The notes: generated by a model from the sequence alone, not told the origin. A stretch of 64,000 nt of DNA from Tyzzerella sp963558545 (GCF_963558545.1 NZ_CAUWHO010000005.1:62001-126000); one strand, 5' to 3'. Positions 22,763 through 32,679 are shown, counted from the stretch's first letter. A program made the numbers and translations.

Positions 22763-24196
22763 ATGAACACAGTTTGTGCATATATAAGAGTTAGTACAGA
22801 TGACCAAATAGAATATAGTTTAGATGCACAATTAAATGCAATAAAGAAATACGCAAAAGATAATAAGTTAATATTACCTAGTGAATATATATTTGTAGAT
22901 GACGGCTACTCTGGTAGAAAAGCAGAAAAAAGGCCTGCATTTATGAAAATGATAGCCACTGCAAAAAATAAGCCATCACCATTTAATGTTATATTAGTAC
23001 ATAAGTTTGATAGGTTTGCCAGAAATAGAGAGGACAGTGTTGTTTTTAAATCTTTATTGAGAAAAGAATGCAATGTAAAAGTTGTTAGTATAACAGAATC
23101 TATAGAAGATGATAAGTTTTCTATAATCTTAGAAAGTATGCTTGAGGCTATGGCAGAGTATTATTCTTTAAATTTAGCTGAAGAAGTTAAAAAAGGTATG
23201 GCAGAAAAAGCTAAACGTGGTGAGTATCAAGCCTACGCACCATTGGGTTATGAAAATGATAAGATTAATAAAACGCTTATAATCAATGAAGAAGAAGCTA
23301 GAATCGTAAAATATGTATTTAATGAATTTTTAAACTCTACACCTATGCAACAGATAACAAAAAATCTTAATGATTTAGGATATAAAACAAAACGTGGAAA
23401 TAAGTTTGAAAGACGTACCGTAGAATATATATTAAGAAATACAGTTTATATAGGCTATACTACTTGGTGTGAAGATGGACAAAGAAAAAGAGATTATACA
23501 AAACCAGCACATATAGTTAAAGGTAACTATCCATCTATTATAGATGAAGATATATTTAAAAAAGTGCAGACTAAAATGAAAATTTATAAAGAAAGATATA
23601 AACCAAAAGAAAGACCTATTACAGAATTTAAGCATTATTTAAGTGGTACTGTAAAGTGCTCCTATTGTGGCTCTAGTTTATCTGTTGGCGGTAAATATAC
23701 ACAATGTATAGGTTATAATCACGGTAGGTGTAAAGTGTCTAATGCTATACCTATTAAAGAGCTTGAAAGGTTATTTTTAGAAGAAATTAACAGTATAGCC
23801 TCTAGAGATTTAAGTACACTAAATTTAAAATCAAGAAATGAAAAAAGTCAAAATGAAGAAACAAAACTTCTAAATTTAGAACTTAATAAATTAAATAGTA
23901 AACTAGAGCGTGCAAAAGATGCATATTTAGATGGTATTGACACCTTAGAAGATTACAAGCAAAACAAAACATTAATTAAAAATCAAATAGAAAATATAAA
24001 AAATAAGCTAAACTCTTTTAGTGAAAACAAAGAAAAAAACTTCGATGAATTTAAAAATAATATAGAAAAATTAAGAAGTCTTGTAATAGATGAAAATGCA
24101 TCTAATCTTGATAAAATACAATATGTCAAACATTGCATTGAAAAGATAATATTTAATAAAGTAAGTAAAACACTTGAGTTTTACTATTATTCCTAG
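22763..24196 (+). CDS. Large serine recombinase (phage integrase)
   Basis: The 477-residue enzyme integrates and excises the prophage. The resolvase domain (1-150) has catalytic Ser11 in AYIRVST, with arginines in KFDRFARNRED. The recombinase domain follows (GYKTKRGNKFERRTVEYILR), then a zinc ribbon with CSYCGSSL and two later cysteines. The C-terminus has a long coiled coil (LNKLNSKLERAKDAYLDGID) that controls direction. The frame is complete. It lies right at the attachment site inside cotJC, as these enzymes usually do. It is the prime candidate for excising the element in sporulating mother cells. Confidence 0.95.
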   Translation: MNTVCAYIRVSTDDQIEYSLDAQLNAIKKYAKDNKLILPSEYIFVDDGYSGRKAEKRPAFMKMIATAKNKPSPFNVILVHKFDRFARNREDSVVFKSLLRKECNVKVVSITESIEDDKFSIILESMLEAMAEYYSLNLAEEVKKGMAEKAKRGEYQAYAPLGYENDKINKTLIINEEEARIVKYVFNEFLNSTPMQQITKNLNDLGYKTKRGNKFERRTVEYILRNTVYIGYTTWCEDGQRKRDYTKPAHIVKGNYPSIIDEDIFKKVQTKMKIYKERYKPKERPITEFKHYLSGTVKCSYCGSSLSVGGKYTQCIGYNHGRCKVSNAIPIKELERLFLEEINSIASRDLSTLNLKSRNEKSQNEETKLLNLELNKLNSKLERAKDAYLDGIDTLEDYKQNKTLIKNQIENIKNKLNSFSENKEKNFDEFKNNIEKLRSLVIDENASNLDKIQYVKHCIEKIIFNKVSKTLEFYYYS

Positions 24197-24217
24197 GGTA
24201 TAAAAAATTTATACCCT
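24195..24217. repeat. Inverted repeat next to attR
   Basis: AGGGTATAAA and TTTATACCCT flank three A residues, directly after the recombinase stop codon. There is no T run on either side, so it is a poor terminator. It could be part of the recombinase binding site. Confidence 0.5.
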
Positions 24218-24322
24218 ATAACCATATAGTCCACCATATTGAGTTAAAATTAATTTAGCAAGCTGAGGGTTTTTATTTTTAATTTTTACAGGAAATTCTA
24301 ACTTTTTTTCATATATCCACAT
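24209..24322 (-). pseudogene. cotJC: cotJC 5' fragment, split by the prophage
   Basis: The frame starts at ATG 24322 and reads MWIYEKKLEFPVKIKNKN, then PQLAKLILTQYGG, which is the conserved N-terminus of CotJC, a manganese-catalase-like spore-coat protein. After TQYGG the family normally continues with a PDGEL-like segment. Here it changes into LYGYRV and stops, because phage DNA begins. The missing part of cotJC should lie beyond the left prophage end. Excision by the serine recombinase would rebuild the gene. The long spacing (12 bases) from AAGGAG to the start is a small oddity. Confidence 0.9.
24228..24240. other. Right prophage attachment site (attR) in cotJC
   Basis: Similarity to CotJC ends at the Tyr-Gly-Gly codons, which read TATGGTGGA on the minus strand (24230-24238). 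The crossover of the serine recombinase must be in or next to these bases. The core dinucleotide cannot be fixed without attL or an empty site. Confidence 0.75.
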
Positions 24323-24323
24323 A

Positions 24324-24602
24324 TTAGCATATTTCTCCTTTCAAATTATAATTAAAGCAATTTTGCCAAGGCCAAGGGTTATCAACCCATTTAAATCTAT
24401 CACTATCAGAAATAGAGCGATAAGAACATAAAGGTCCAAATTTTTGTTCGTATATAGAACGCATATTATCTGCTTCTTTTAAAATTTCATTGTATATAGA
24501 AATCCCCTCTTTATCATAAGGGTGAGTATCTAAATATAAAGCCATATCAACAGCCATAAAGTCTAAAGCTGTAAGTCTACTTAAAACTTCTTCTCTTTCC
24601 AT
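24324..24602 (-). CDS. cotJB: Spore-coat protein CotJB
   Basis: The 92-residue protein matches CotJB over its full length: EVLSRLTALDFMAVDMALYL, DTHPYD, IYEQKFGPLCSYRS and the Trp-rich end FKWVDNPWPWQNCF. CotJB helps assemble CotJC into the spore coat. It is the middle gene of the cotJABC operon, with the cotJC start two bases after its stop. Its presence marks the host as a spore former. The frame is intact. Confidence 0.93.
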   Translation of the reverse strand: MEREEVLSRLTALDFMAVDMALYLDTHPYDKEGISIYNEILKEADNMRSIYEQKFGPLCSYRSISDSDRFKWVDNPWPWQNCFNYNLKGEIC

Positions 24603-24625
24603 TTTTATGCCTCCTAAAAATATTT

Positions 24626-24853
24626 TTAAATGTTCTTAAAAAAACATTGATTTTCTTTCATATTATTTTTATCTTTTTTACAATAAGGGCTTGCTAGCTC
24701 TGGGAAAATAGTACCTTTAACCATAGCTTCGTCCTTATCATAAATGCTACAAAGTTTTTGAAAAGGAACATAAGCTCTTGCTAATTCATCAACCTTTATA
24801 TATTCTTCATAAGGTATACAGCCTGTATTTTGCATACATCTATCGCAGTTCAT
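24626..24853 (-). CDS. cotJA: Spore-coat-associated protein CotJA
   Basis: This 75-residue protein has the CotJA core LARAYVPFQKLCSIYDKDEA and GTIFPELASPYCKK. The N-terminus holds CDRCMQNTGC, a cysteine-rich addition often seen in clostridial versions. It is the first gene of the cotJ operon, normally transcribed in the mother cell. A clear sigma-E promoter could not be settled by eye in the 100 bases upstream. Confidence 0.88.
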   Translation of the reverse strand: MNCDRCMQNTGCIPYEEYIKVDELARAYVPFQKLCSIYDKDEAMVKGTIFPELASPYCKKDKNNMKENQCFFKNI

Positions 24854-25000
24854 AATAAAACCTCCTTTATATAATTGGTTATATTTAACCTAATTTTATA
24901 GTATTCATATAAACATAAAATGTTACAATATAAAATAACTATTGACTTTTAATGTAAAAAGTTATACCTTATAATTATGTAAACAAAAGAGGTGATAATA

Positions 25001-26062
25001 ATGTCTTTTTTAGCTAATAAAGAGAACATATTAAAAATAATAAAATTAATTTTATCTTTATTATTTATATACTTATTTTTAAATTATATTGGTGGTCTAT
25101 TTTTACCTTTTATAATAGGGTATATCCTATGTATTATTTTATATCCACTTTTTAAAATATTAAATAAAAGGTATAAAATACCAAAGCATCTTAGCAGTAT
25201 ATTATGTATATCTACATTAATATTTTTAGTTGTATTTATAGGGGTTGGTGTTGTAGGACAAATAATAAAAGAAGGAAAGGAATTTATAAAAGATTTACCA
25301 TTTTATATAAATTCTATAAAATTAACTTTTGACCAAATAAACCAAAGTATAAAAGGGTTTTTTACAATATTACCAGATGGATTAGAAAGAACTGTTATCA
25401 ACTTTTTTGAAAACTTTTCGTCTTTAGTAGGAGAATTTTTAAGTAACGGATTAAAAAATACTTCCATTAAAGTTATAAAAAAAGTGCCTAATGCTCTTAT
25501 GATAACAATAATAAGTATAATATCTTGTTATTTAATGCTTATAGATAAGGAAAATATACAAAAATTTATTATTAGGCAGTTGCCAAAAAAATATTCAGAT
25601 AAATTTAACATAGTAAAATCTGGTATAGGAGATGCTGTTTTTGGCTATATCCGTGCCCAGCTTATAATAATGTGCTTAATTGCAGCTATATGCTTTATAG
25701 GGTTATTAACATTAAAAGCTCCATATGCTTTATTTATAGCAGTTGTTATAGGTATTATAGATGCTTTACCTGTTTTTGGAAGTGGTTTTATAATTTGGCC
25801 TTGGGCATTATACAATGTTATTATACAAAATTATGGATTGGCTATTGGCCTTATTATTATATATGTAGTTATTCTTGTTACAAGACAAATTGTAGAACCA
25901 AAAATATTAGGCAAACAGATAGGTATACACCCATTAGCTACATTAATGTCTATATATGTAGGGCTTCAGTTATTTGGGGTTTTTGGATTTATTATAGGCC
26001 CTGTAATAATGGTTGTAATTAAAGCACTACAAAACGAAAATATATTACCAAAATGGAGGTAA
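25001..26062 (+). CDS. AI-2E-family transporter
   Basis: I start it at ATG 25001 after AGAGGTG; a GTG nine bases earlier is part of that site. The 353-residue protein has about eight membrane helices in the pattern of the AI-2E/YdiK/PerM family: two at the N-terminus, a large outside loop (about 85-150) and a dense C-terminal bundle with GIIDALPVFGSGFIIWPWAL and LVTRQIVEPKILGKQIGIHP, the family signature. Substrates differ (autoinducer-2 export, sodium-proton exchange) and cannot be told here. A TATAAT box lies at 24970-24975. Confidence 0.85.
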   Translation: MSFLANKENILKIIKLILSLLFIYLFLNYIGGLFLPFIIGYILCIILYPLFKILNKRYKIPKHLSSILCISTLIFLVVFIGVGVVGQIIKEGKEFIKDLPFYINSIKLTFDQINQSIKGFFTILPDGLERTVINFFENFSSLVGEFLSNGLKNTSIKVIKKVPNALMITIISIISCYLMLIDKENIQKFIIRQLPKKYSDKFNIVKSGIGDAVFGYIRAQLIIMCLIAAICFIGLLTLKAPYALFIAVVIGIIDALPVFGSGFIIWPWALYNVIIQNYGLAIGLIIIYVVILVTRQIVEPKILGKQIGIHPLATLMSIYVGLQLFGVFGFIIGPVIMVVIKALQNENILPKWR

Positions 26063-26064
26063 AT

Positions 26065-27498
<1,434 letters not shown>

Positions 27499-27510
27499 TT
27501 CTCAACCTTT

Positions 27511-27882
27511 TTACATATTTTGTGGTAAAATTTCTATCCAATATCCATCTGGGTCACTAATAAAGTATATACCCATATCATCATTTATATAACAAACACA
27601 ATCCATTTCTTTATGTTTTTGTAATGCTTTTTGGTAATCATCTGTATGTAATGCTAAATGAAATTCGTTATCTCCTAAATTATAAGGCTCTTTTCTATCT
27701 CTAAGCCACGTTAATTCTAAAAAGTGACTTGTTTGGCTATCACCTAAATAAACTATTATAAAGCTCCCATCTTCTGCCTCTATTCTTCTTGTTTCTTTTA
27801 AATTTAAAGCATCATTATAAAAGTTTAGGCTTTTTTCTAAATCTAAAACATTAATATTGTTATGATAAAATTTAAAGTTCAT
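27511..27882 (-). CDS. VOC/glyoxalase-family protein
   Basis: The 123-residue protein has the paired beta-alpha-beta-beta-beta repeats of the glyoxalase fold. Metal-ligand candidates are His in FKFYHNNINVLDLEKSLNFY, Glu in FLELTWLRD, His in EFHLALHTDD and the final Glu in DPDGYWIEILP. This set resembles lactoylglutathione lyase (GloA), which detoxifies methylglyoxal. As many VOC proteins have other roles, I keep the general call. It is 11 bases from ribU's stop, so it may share the riboswitch-controlled transcript. Confidence 0.8.
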   Translation of the reverse strand: MNFKFYHNNINVLDLEKSLNFYNDALNLKETRRIEAEDGSFIIVYLGDSQTSHFLELTWLRDRKEPYNLGDNEFHLALHTDDYQKALQKHKEMDCVCYINDDMGIYFISDPDGYWIEILPQNM

Positions 27883-27893
27883 TTTATCCCCTC

Positions 27894-28406
27894 CTAAATA
27901 TTTGCTTTTTTAATAGCTTTTAGCAATGGTTTATATATTATAAATATTAAAAACCCATTTAATGCTCCTTTTATTATATTAAAAGGTGTTATTAATGTAA
28001 ATAGTAAATTTATAGTTTCTTTTAATTCTACATTAAGGTATATAGGTGTTATAAATATATTAAATATAAACATACCTAAAGACATAAATATAGTGCCTAA
28101 TAGGATACCTTTTAAAATACCCTTACCTTTATTATATATATAGCATATAGGCAATATATATAATGCACTAGCTAAAAAATTCATTAAAAATCCTATTATA
28201 CCTGTGTTACTAACAGTCAACATCTCTATTATTGCCACTACAAAACATATAATTAACCCATATATGCCTCCTAAATATATACTGCCTATAGCTATTATTA
28301 CATCTTTTATTTCATAAGATAAAAAAGCTACGGGTACTTTAAATACTGTAACCAAATATGCAAGGCAACTTATGAGTGCTGTTAATGTTATTTTTTTTAC
28401 TGACAT
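27894..28406 (-). CDS. ribU: Riboflavin ECF transporter S component
   Basis: The 170-residue membrane protein has about six helices and begins SVKKITLTALISCLAYLVTV. The segments FLSYEIKDVIIAIGSIYLGG, GLIICFVVAIIEMLT and TPFNIIKGALNGFL match RibU, the riboflavin-binding subunit of energy-coupling factor transporters. It needs the shared EcfAA'T module, which is not in this window. The FMN riboswitch upstream strongly supports riboflavin as substrate. The start has a good AGGAGG site. Confidence 0.9.
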   Translation of the reverse strand: MSVKKITLTALISCLAYLVTVFKVPVAFLSYEIKDVIIAIGSIYLGGIYGLIICFVVAIIEMLTVSNTGIIGFLMNFLASALYILPICYIYNKGKGILKGILLGTIFMSLGMFIFNIFITPIYLNVELKETINLLFTLITPFNIIKGALNGFLIFIIYKPLLKAIKKANI

Positions 28407-28454
28407 AATTTTCCTCCTAAATAAAATTAATATTTTTTGTATAATCAGTTTTTA

Positions 28455-28541
28455 ATCAATGTTTTGAATACTTTGTATTCAAAACAGATATTCCTATATA
28501 TTTTTTACTTTAAAAATATAAGTAATATCTTAATTGCTTTT
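28455..28541 (+). repeat. Intergenic repeat, copy A (short form)
   Basis: This is a short copy of the 127-base repeat seen at 62256. It has the hairpin with TTTTGAATAC/GTATTCAAAA, then GATATTCCTATATATTTTT, and the end AAAATATAAGTAATATCTTA. The middle 40 bases present in other copies are missing, apparently lost between two CTATATA-ATTTTT-like stretches. Confidence 0.75.
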
Positions 28542-28607
28542 AATAAAAATTAATATATATTTTATTAACCTAAATACCTTTTAAGAGTATAAGTTATGTC
28601 TTACATC

Positions 28608-28641
28608 AAAAAAAGCCTAAAGAAAACAATATCCTTTAGGC
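28608..28641 (-). terminator. Riboswitch expression-platform terminator
   Basis: On the minus strand GCCTAAAG pairs with CTTTAGGC and is followed by seven T residues, about 75 bases after the FMN aptamer. With FMN bound this would stop transcription before ribU. Confidence 0.8.
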
Positions 28642-28717
28642 AAATATTTATATATAAACAACAACATATATGTATGTTGCAAATAAGCATAACACACCTA
28701 TACATTTTTATATAAAA

Positions 28718-28828
28718 TATCCTTTCTCATCCAGACTGTAACTGTCGGTTTTGGAATTTCACCAAATCCTGCTTAAAAGCTCGTGGACTATAACCACCGA
28801 TAGGGACTTTCACCCTTCCCCAAGGATA
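28718..28828 (-). promoter_or_regulatory. FMN riboswitch (RFN element)
   Basis: The minus strand contains the conserved RFN blocks in order: GGGTGAAAGTCCC, ATCGGTGGTTATAGTCC, CACGAGC, AGGATTTGGTGAAATTCC, AAACCGACAGT and AGTCTGGATGAGA. P1 is closed by TATCCTT/AAGGATA at the two ends. It senses FMN and, with the terminator at 28608-28641, should switch off ribU when flavin is plentiful. Confidence 0.97.
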
Positions 28829-28884
28829 AAACATATTAATTTTTATAATATAATTATATAATATTATTTAATTTATTGCAATAC

Positions 28885-30336
28885 TTATATATTTAATACT
28901 GTTACTTTAGGTCTAGACATAGCCTCTATGGAATATCTAACCCCCTGAACACCTATACCAGATGATTTAACACCTAAAAATGGGAAACTATCTGGTCCTC
29001 TTTCTGTTTTATTGTTTATTTGAACAGTACCTACTTCTAATTTATCTGCTATTTTAAGTGCTTTATCTATATCTTTTGTAAACACAGAGCTTTGTAAACC
29101 GTATTCAGACTTGTTAGCTATTTCTATCGCTTCTTCATAAGATTTTACTTTTATAATAGGTAAAACTGGCCCAAAAGGTTCTTCCCAAGCCACGTTCATA
29201 TCTAATGTAACATCTTTTATAAGCGTTGGGTATATAAGGTTACCCTCTCTTTTATCTCCAAATAAAACAGTTGCACCTTTTTCTTTTGCATCATTTATAA
29301 GCCCCATAACAAAATCTGCCGATTTTTCATTTATTAAAGGTACTACATCAAAATTATCATTGATAGGATTACCTACTGTTACATTTTTAATTTTATCTAA
29401 AAGTTTATCTACTAATGTGTCATGCACCTCTTCCATAACAAGAACTCTTTTTATAGCAGTACATCTTTGTCCAGAATAAGAAAAAGCCCCACCTATAATT
29501 TGATTTGCTGTATGCTCTAAGTCTGCATCTTCTAATACAATACCTGCATCTTTACCACCAAGCTCTAATATAACTGGTATCATACCACATTTGCTAGTTA
29601 TTCTTTCACCTATATCCGTGCTACCTGTAAAGTTTATAAAATCTATATCTTTATGAGCTACTATATAATCTCCTATTTCGCTACCTTTTCCTGTTACTGT
29701 TTGTATAACACCAGCAGGAACGCCTGCTTCTTCAAAAACTCTAACTAAATGTAACCCACATATACTACCTTGTGTAGAAGGTTTTAAAACAACAGAATTT
29801 CCAATAGCAATAGCTGGAGCTATTTTAGATGCTGCAAGATTTATAGGGTAGTTAAAAGGTGATATAGCTAATACAACGCCTAAAGGTTCTCTTTTTATTA
29901 TGCCAGTTTTTTTAGGGCTACCACCATAAAATCCATCACCTACTAAACATTCGCTAGACATAGTTCTAACTGTGTCTGCTGTATATCTTATAAAATCTGC
30001 TGTTCTTAATATTTCCGATTTACAGCTTTTTCTATCCTTTCCTATTTCGTGTATCATACTTTCTACAAATACATTTACATTTTTTTCTAAATTTTCTGCT
30101 ACTTTATATAAAAGGTTAGCTCTTTCATCTATTGATGTTTCTCTCCATTTTTTTTGAGCAACTTTAGCATTTTGTAAAACAAAGTCTACTTCTTGTTGGT
30201 TCATAGCTGGTACAAAACCTACCGTAGAATTGTCTAAAACAGATTTTATTTCTATATAATCATCTGTTTTACTAGCTAACCAATTACCATTTACAAGATT
30301 TTTATATTTATTGTTTTCTTTTATTAATTGAAACAT
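28885..30336 (-). CDS. gapN: NADP-dependent glyceraldehyde-3-phosphate dehydrogenase (GapN)
   Basis: The 483-residue aldehyde dehydrogenase has the NAD(P)-binding AISPFNYPINLAASKIAPAI, the glycine motif FTGSTDIGERI, the catalytic Glu in VILELGGKDAGIV and the catalytic Cys in FSYSGQRCTAIKRVL. The LNGNWL-like start (YKNLVNGNWLASKTDDYIEI) and the NKTERGPDSFPFLGVKSSGI end are those of GapN. It oxidises glyceraldehyde-3-phosphate irreversibly to 3-phosphoglycerate, giving NADPH but no ATP. It has its own promoter. Confidence 0.9.
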   Translation of the reverse strand: MFQLIKENNKYKNLVNGNWLASKTDDYIEIKSVLDNSTVGFVPAMNQQEVDFVLQNAKVAQKKWRETSIDERANLLYKVAENLEKNVNVFVESMIHEIGKDRKSCKSEILRTADFIRYTADTVRTMSSECLVGDGFYGGSPKKTGIIKREPLGVVLAISPFNYPINLAASKIAPAIAIGNSVVLKPSTQGSICGLHLVRVFEEAGVPAGVIQTVTGKGSEIGDYIVAHKDIDFINFTGSTDIGERITSKCGMIPVILELGGKDAGIVLEDADLEHTANQIIGGAFSYSGQRCTAIKRVLVMEEVHDTLVDKLLDKIKNVTVGNPINDNFDVVPLINEKSADFVMGLINDAKEKGATVLFGDKREGNLIYPTLIKDVTLDMNVAWEEPFGPVLPIIKVKSYEEAIEIANKSEYGLQSSVFTKDIDKALKIADKLEVGTVQINNKTERGPDSFPFLGVKSSGIGVQGVRYSIEAMSRPKVTVLNI

Positions 30337-30373
30337 ATTAGTACCTCCTTAGTAATCCCTATTTTTTTACTTC

Positions 30374-30402
30374 ATTTTAACAAAGTTTTTTAAATATTTC
30401 AA
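30374..30402 (-). promoter_or_regulatory. gapN promoter
   Basis: On the minus strand TTGAAA (30397-30402), 17 bases and TAAAAT (30374-30379) lie 38 bases before the gapN start, just at the stop codon of the MerR gene. gapN can thus be expressed apart from the regulator. Confidence 0.65.
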
Positions 30403-31220
30403 TAGATTTGTATCATAAATTTTGTTATATGCCCATCTACCGTTTTAGATGCTGCATCATCTATTATATATTCCTCATAACAATAATCTCCCATACTGTA
30501 ATTATTATCTTTTAAGTATTTTTTTGCTTTTTCATATGCCCCGTTAAAGTTTAACCAACTTCCTTTATGATAAAACACTAAATATTTACCTTTTTTCTTT
30601 AAAAAATATTCTATGTTTTTAGGCTTATTTTGAGTTTTAGTATAAAAATAAGAATAGTTTAAATAATCTTTATTTATTATATCATCACTTTTTATTATAG
30701 ACCCAAAGCCTAACCCATTATAAGTATTATTTTTATAGCTTTTTGCTATATGCTCACACATTGTTTTGGAAACAACCATAGTAGGCTTATTTCTTATATT
30801 GTTAGATAGTATAAAGTATTCGTCTTGCATATATTCTACATTTATTTTATCAAGTGCTATATTTTCACATAAATATAAAATATTTAGCCTGTTTTTTATA
30901 ATATTATTTATACGGTTAAGCTCTTTTATTTGTTTTTCAATAGTAGTTTTTTGCTCCAATAAAATTGTATTAAGCTCTTCCACACTTCTATTTTGCAAAT
31001 ATTTTTTTATAGTTTTAAGAGGCATACCAAGTTGTTTTAATATTAAAATAACCTCAAAAAGTCCTCCTTGATGTATTGTATAATACCTATATCCATTTTC
31101 TTTTACAAAAGCTGGCTTAAAAAGATTTATTTCATCATAATATATTAGCGTTTTTTTATTAACATTATACATCTTAGCAAATTGGCTTGTTGTAAGATAT
31201 TTTTCAAAAATTTCTTCCAT
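30399..31220 (-). CDS. MerR-family regulator with GyrI-like effector domain
   Basis: The 273-residue protein starts with the MerR winged helix (TTSQFAKMYNVNKKTLIYYD, then ENGYRYYTIHQ). A dimerising coiled coil follows (EELNTILLEQKTTIEKQIKE), and then a C-terminal domain of the BmrR/GyrI multidrug-binding type (VFYHKGSWLNFNGAYEKAKK). Such proteins bind cationic drugs and untwist promoters with 19-base spacers. A promoter of exactly this kind lies in front of the divergent MATE pump, so the pair is a likely drug-responsive efflux system. Confidence 0.88.
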   Translation of the reverse strand: MEEIFEKYLTTSQFAKMYNVNKKTLIYYDEINLFKPAFVKENGYRYYTIHQGGLFEVILILKQLGMPLKTIKKYLQNRSVEELNTILLEQKTTIEKQIKELNRINNIIKNRLNILYLCENIALDKINVEYMQDEYFILSNNIRNKPTMVVSKTMCEHIAKSYKNNTYNGLGFGSIIKSDDIINKDYLNYSYFYTKTQNKPKNIEYFLKKKGKYLVFYHKGSWLNFNGAYEKAKKYLKDNNYSMGDYCYEEYIIDDAASKTVDGHITKFMIQIY

Positions 31221-31234
31221 AAATAAATTTCCCC

Positions 31235-31265
31235 TTGACTATCCAGTTACTGTATAGATTATCAT
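31235..31265 (+). promoter_or_regulatory. MerR-type promoter of the MATE gene
   Basis: TTGACT (31235-31240) and TATCAT (31260-31265) are separated by 19 bases, the overlong spacer required for activation by MerR proteins. The spacer holds a CTAT...ATAG dyad around CCAGTTACTGT. Confidence 0.85.
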
Positions 31266-31307
31266 ATTTTTTAGGTTTAATCAATTATTTTTAAAAAGGA
31301 GATTTTT

Positions 31308-32621
31308 ATGGAAAACAAATTTAAAGTATCTCAAGTTTTTAAATTAGTTCTCCCTACAACATTTATGATGTCATTTATGTCATTATATACTATTGTAGAT
31401 GGTGCTTTTGTATCTAGGTTTGTAGGAACAGATGCTTTATCTGCTGTTAATATAGCATATCCTTATGTAAACTTTTTATTAGGTGTATCTATTATGCTTG
31501 GCACAGGTGGGTGTGCCTTAGTTATGAAAAAAATAGGAGAAAAAAGAAACAATGAGGCAAAAAAGGATTTTTCTTTAATAGTGTATTTTACATTTATCCT
31601 TAGTATACTAATAATGTTTTTAAGCTTAGTTTTTATAGAGCAAATATTAAAAATACTGCAAGCAGAAGGCTCTTTATATAAAGCCACAAAAGAATACTTA
31701 TTTTATATGATAGTTTTTGCTACCCCTACTATGCTAAAATACATCGTGGAGCAATTTTTAGTTGCCATTAATAAATCCAAAACAGCGTTAATACTATCTG
31801 TATCAGGTGGTATTTTAAATATTATATTAGACTATGTTTTTATAGTTTTATTTAAATTTGGAGTAAAAGGTGCTGCCATTGCAACTGGTATAGGCTATGC
31901 CGTACCTGCTATTATAGGCCTGTGGTTTTTTATAAAAAAATCTAATTTATTGCACTTTAAAATGCCTAGCAAAAATATATCTGTTATATTAAGCTCTTGC
32001 TCTAATGGTTCATCTGAAATGGTGTCCCAATTATCAAGTGGTATAATAACCTTTTTATTTAATTTTGTTATGTTAAAATATATTGGAGAAGATGGTGTTG
32101 CTGCCATAACTATTATATTATATATACAATATTTAGTAACATCTATATTTTTAGGATATTCCATTGGTGTATCTCCAAAAATAAGTTACTTTTACGGTAG
32201 TAAAGATATACCTATGCTAAAAAGCCTTATATCTATTAGCATAAAGCTTGTACTAGCAATATCTATATTTTCCTATATAATTATTACAATATCATCTCCT
32301 CTTTTGATTAGATTTTTTACAGAACCAAACACCAATGTTTATAGCCTTACCCTTGAGGGCTTAAAGATTTATTCTCTTAGTTTTTTAATAGTTGGTATGC
32401 TAATATTTGTATCTGGTATGTTTACTTCCTTTTCAAATGGCAAAGTGTCTGCTATTATATCATTTTTAAGGGCATTAGTATTTGAAAGCACTGGCATTAT
32501 ATTATTCCCTATGCTAATAGGTATATCTGGTGTATGGTGGTCAGTACCTATTGCCAGCTTATTATGTGGTTTTGTATGCTTTTATTTTTATAAAAAATAT
32601 AAACCTATATACAACTATTAA
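31308..32621 (+). CDS. MATE-family multidrug efflux transporter
   Basis: The 437-residue protein has the twelve-helix layout of MATE transporters (MepA-like branch). Each half has the family patterns: VLPTTFMMSFMSLYTIVDGA (helix 1) and GSSEMVSQLSSGIITFLFNF (helix 7), with ATGIGYAVPAI in between. It exports cationic drugs in exchange for sodium or protons. It is divergent from the MerR regulator and has the MerR-type promoter. The start has AAAGGAG at good distance. Confidence 0.9.
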   Translation: MENKFKVSQVFKLVLPTTFMMSFMSLYTIVDGAFVSRFVGTDALSAVNIAYPYVNFLLGVSIMLGTGGCALVMKKIGEKRNNEAKKDFSLIVYFTFILSILIMFLSLVFIEQILKILQAEGSLYKATKEYLFYMIVFATPTMLKYIVEQFLVAINKSKTALILSVSGGILNIILDYVFIVLFKFGVKGAAIATGIGYAVPAIIGLWFFIKKSNLLHFKMPSKNISVILSSCSNGSSEMVSQLSSGIITFLFNFVMLKYIGEDGVAAITIILYIQYLVTSIFLGYSIGVSPKISYFYGSKDIPMLKSLISISIKLVLAISIFSYIIITISSPLLIRFFTEPNTNVYSLTLEGLKIYSLSFLIVGMLIFVSGMFTSFSNGKVSAIISFLRALVFESTGIILFPMLIGISGVWWSVPIASLLCGFVCFYFYKKYKPIYNY

Positions 32622-32650
32622 AAAAATGTTGGTATTTATAATAAAAATAC

Positions 32651-32679
32651 TTGACGATATAATCGTTTTTTAATATAAT
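32651..32679 (+). promoter_or_regulatory. rpmH promoter
   Basis: TTGACG (32651-32656), 17 bases, TATAAT (32674-32679): a strong sigma-A-type promoter 48 bases before the rpmH start. Confidence 0.85.

Noticed and set aside
24195..24217. Intrinsic terminator after the recombinase
   Set aside because: The stem is good, but neither strand has a T run behind it.
25672..26022. Plus-strand frame with many Tyr and Cys inside the AI-2E transporter gene
   Set aside because: It is an out-of-frame reading of a membrane protein gene and has no ribosome site.
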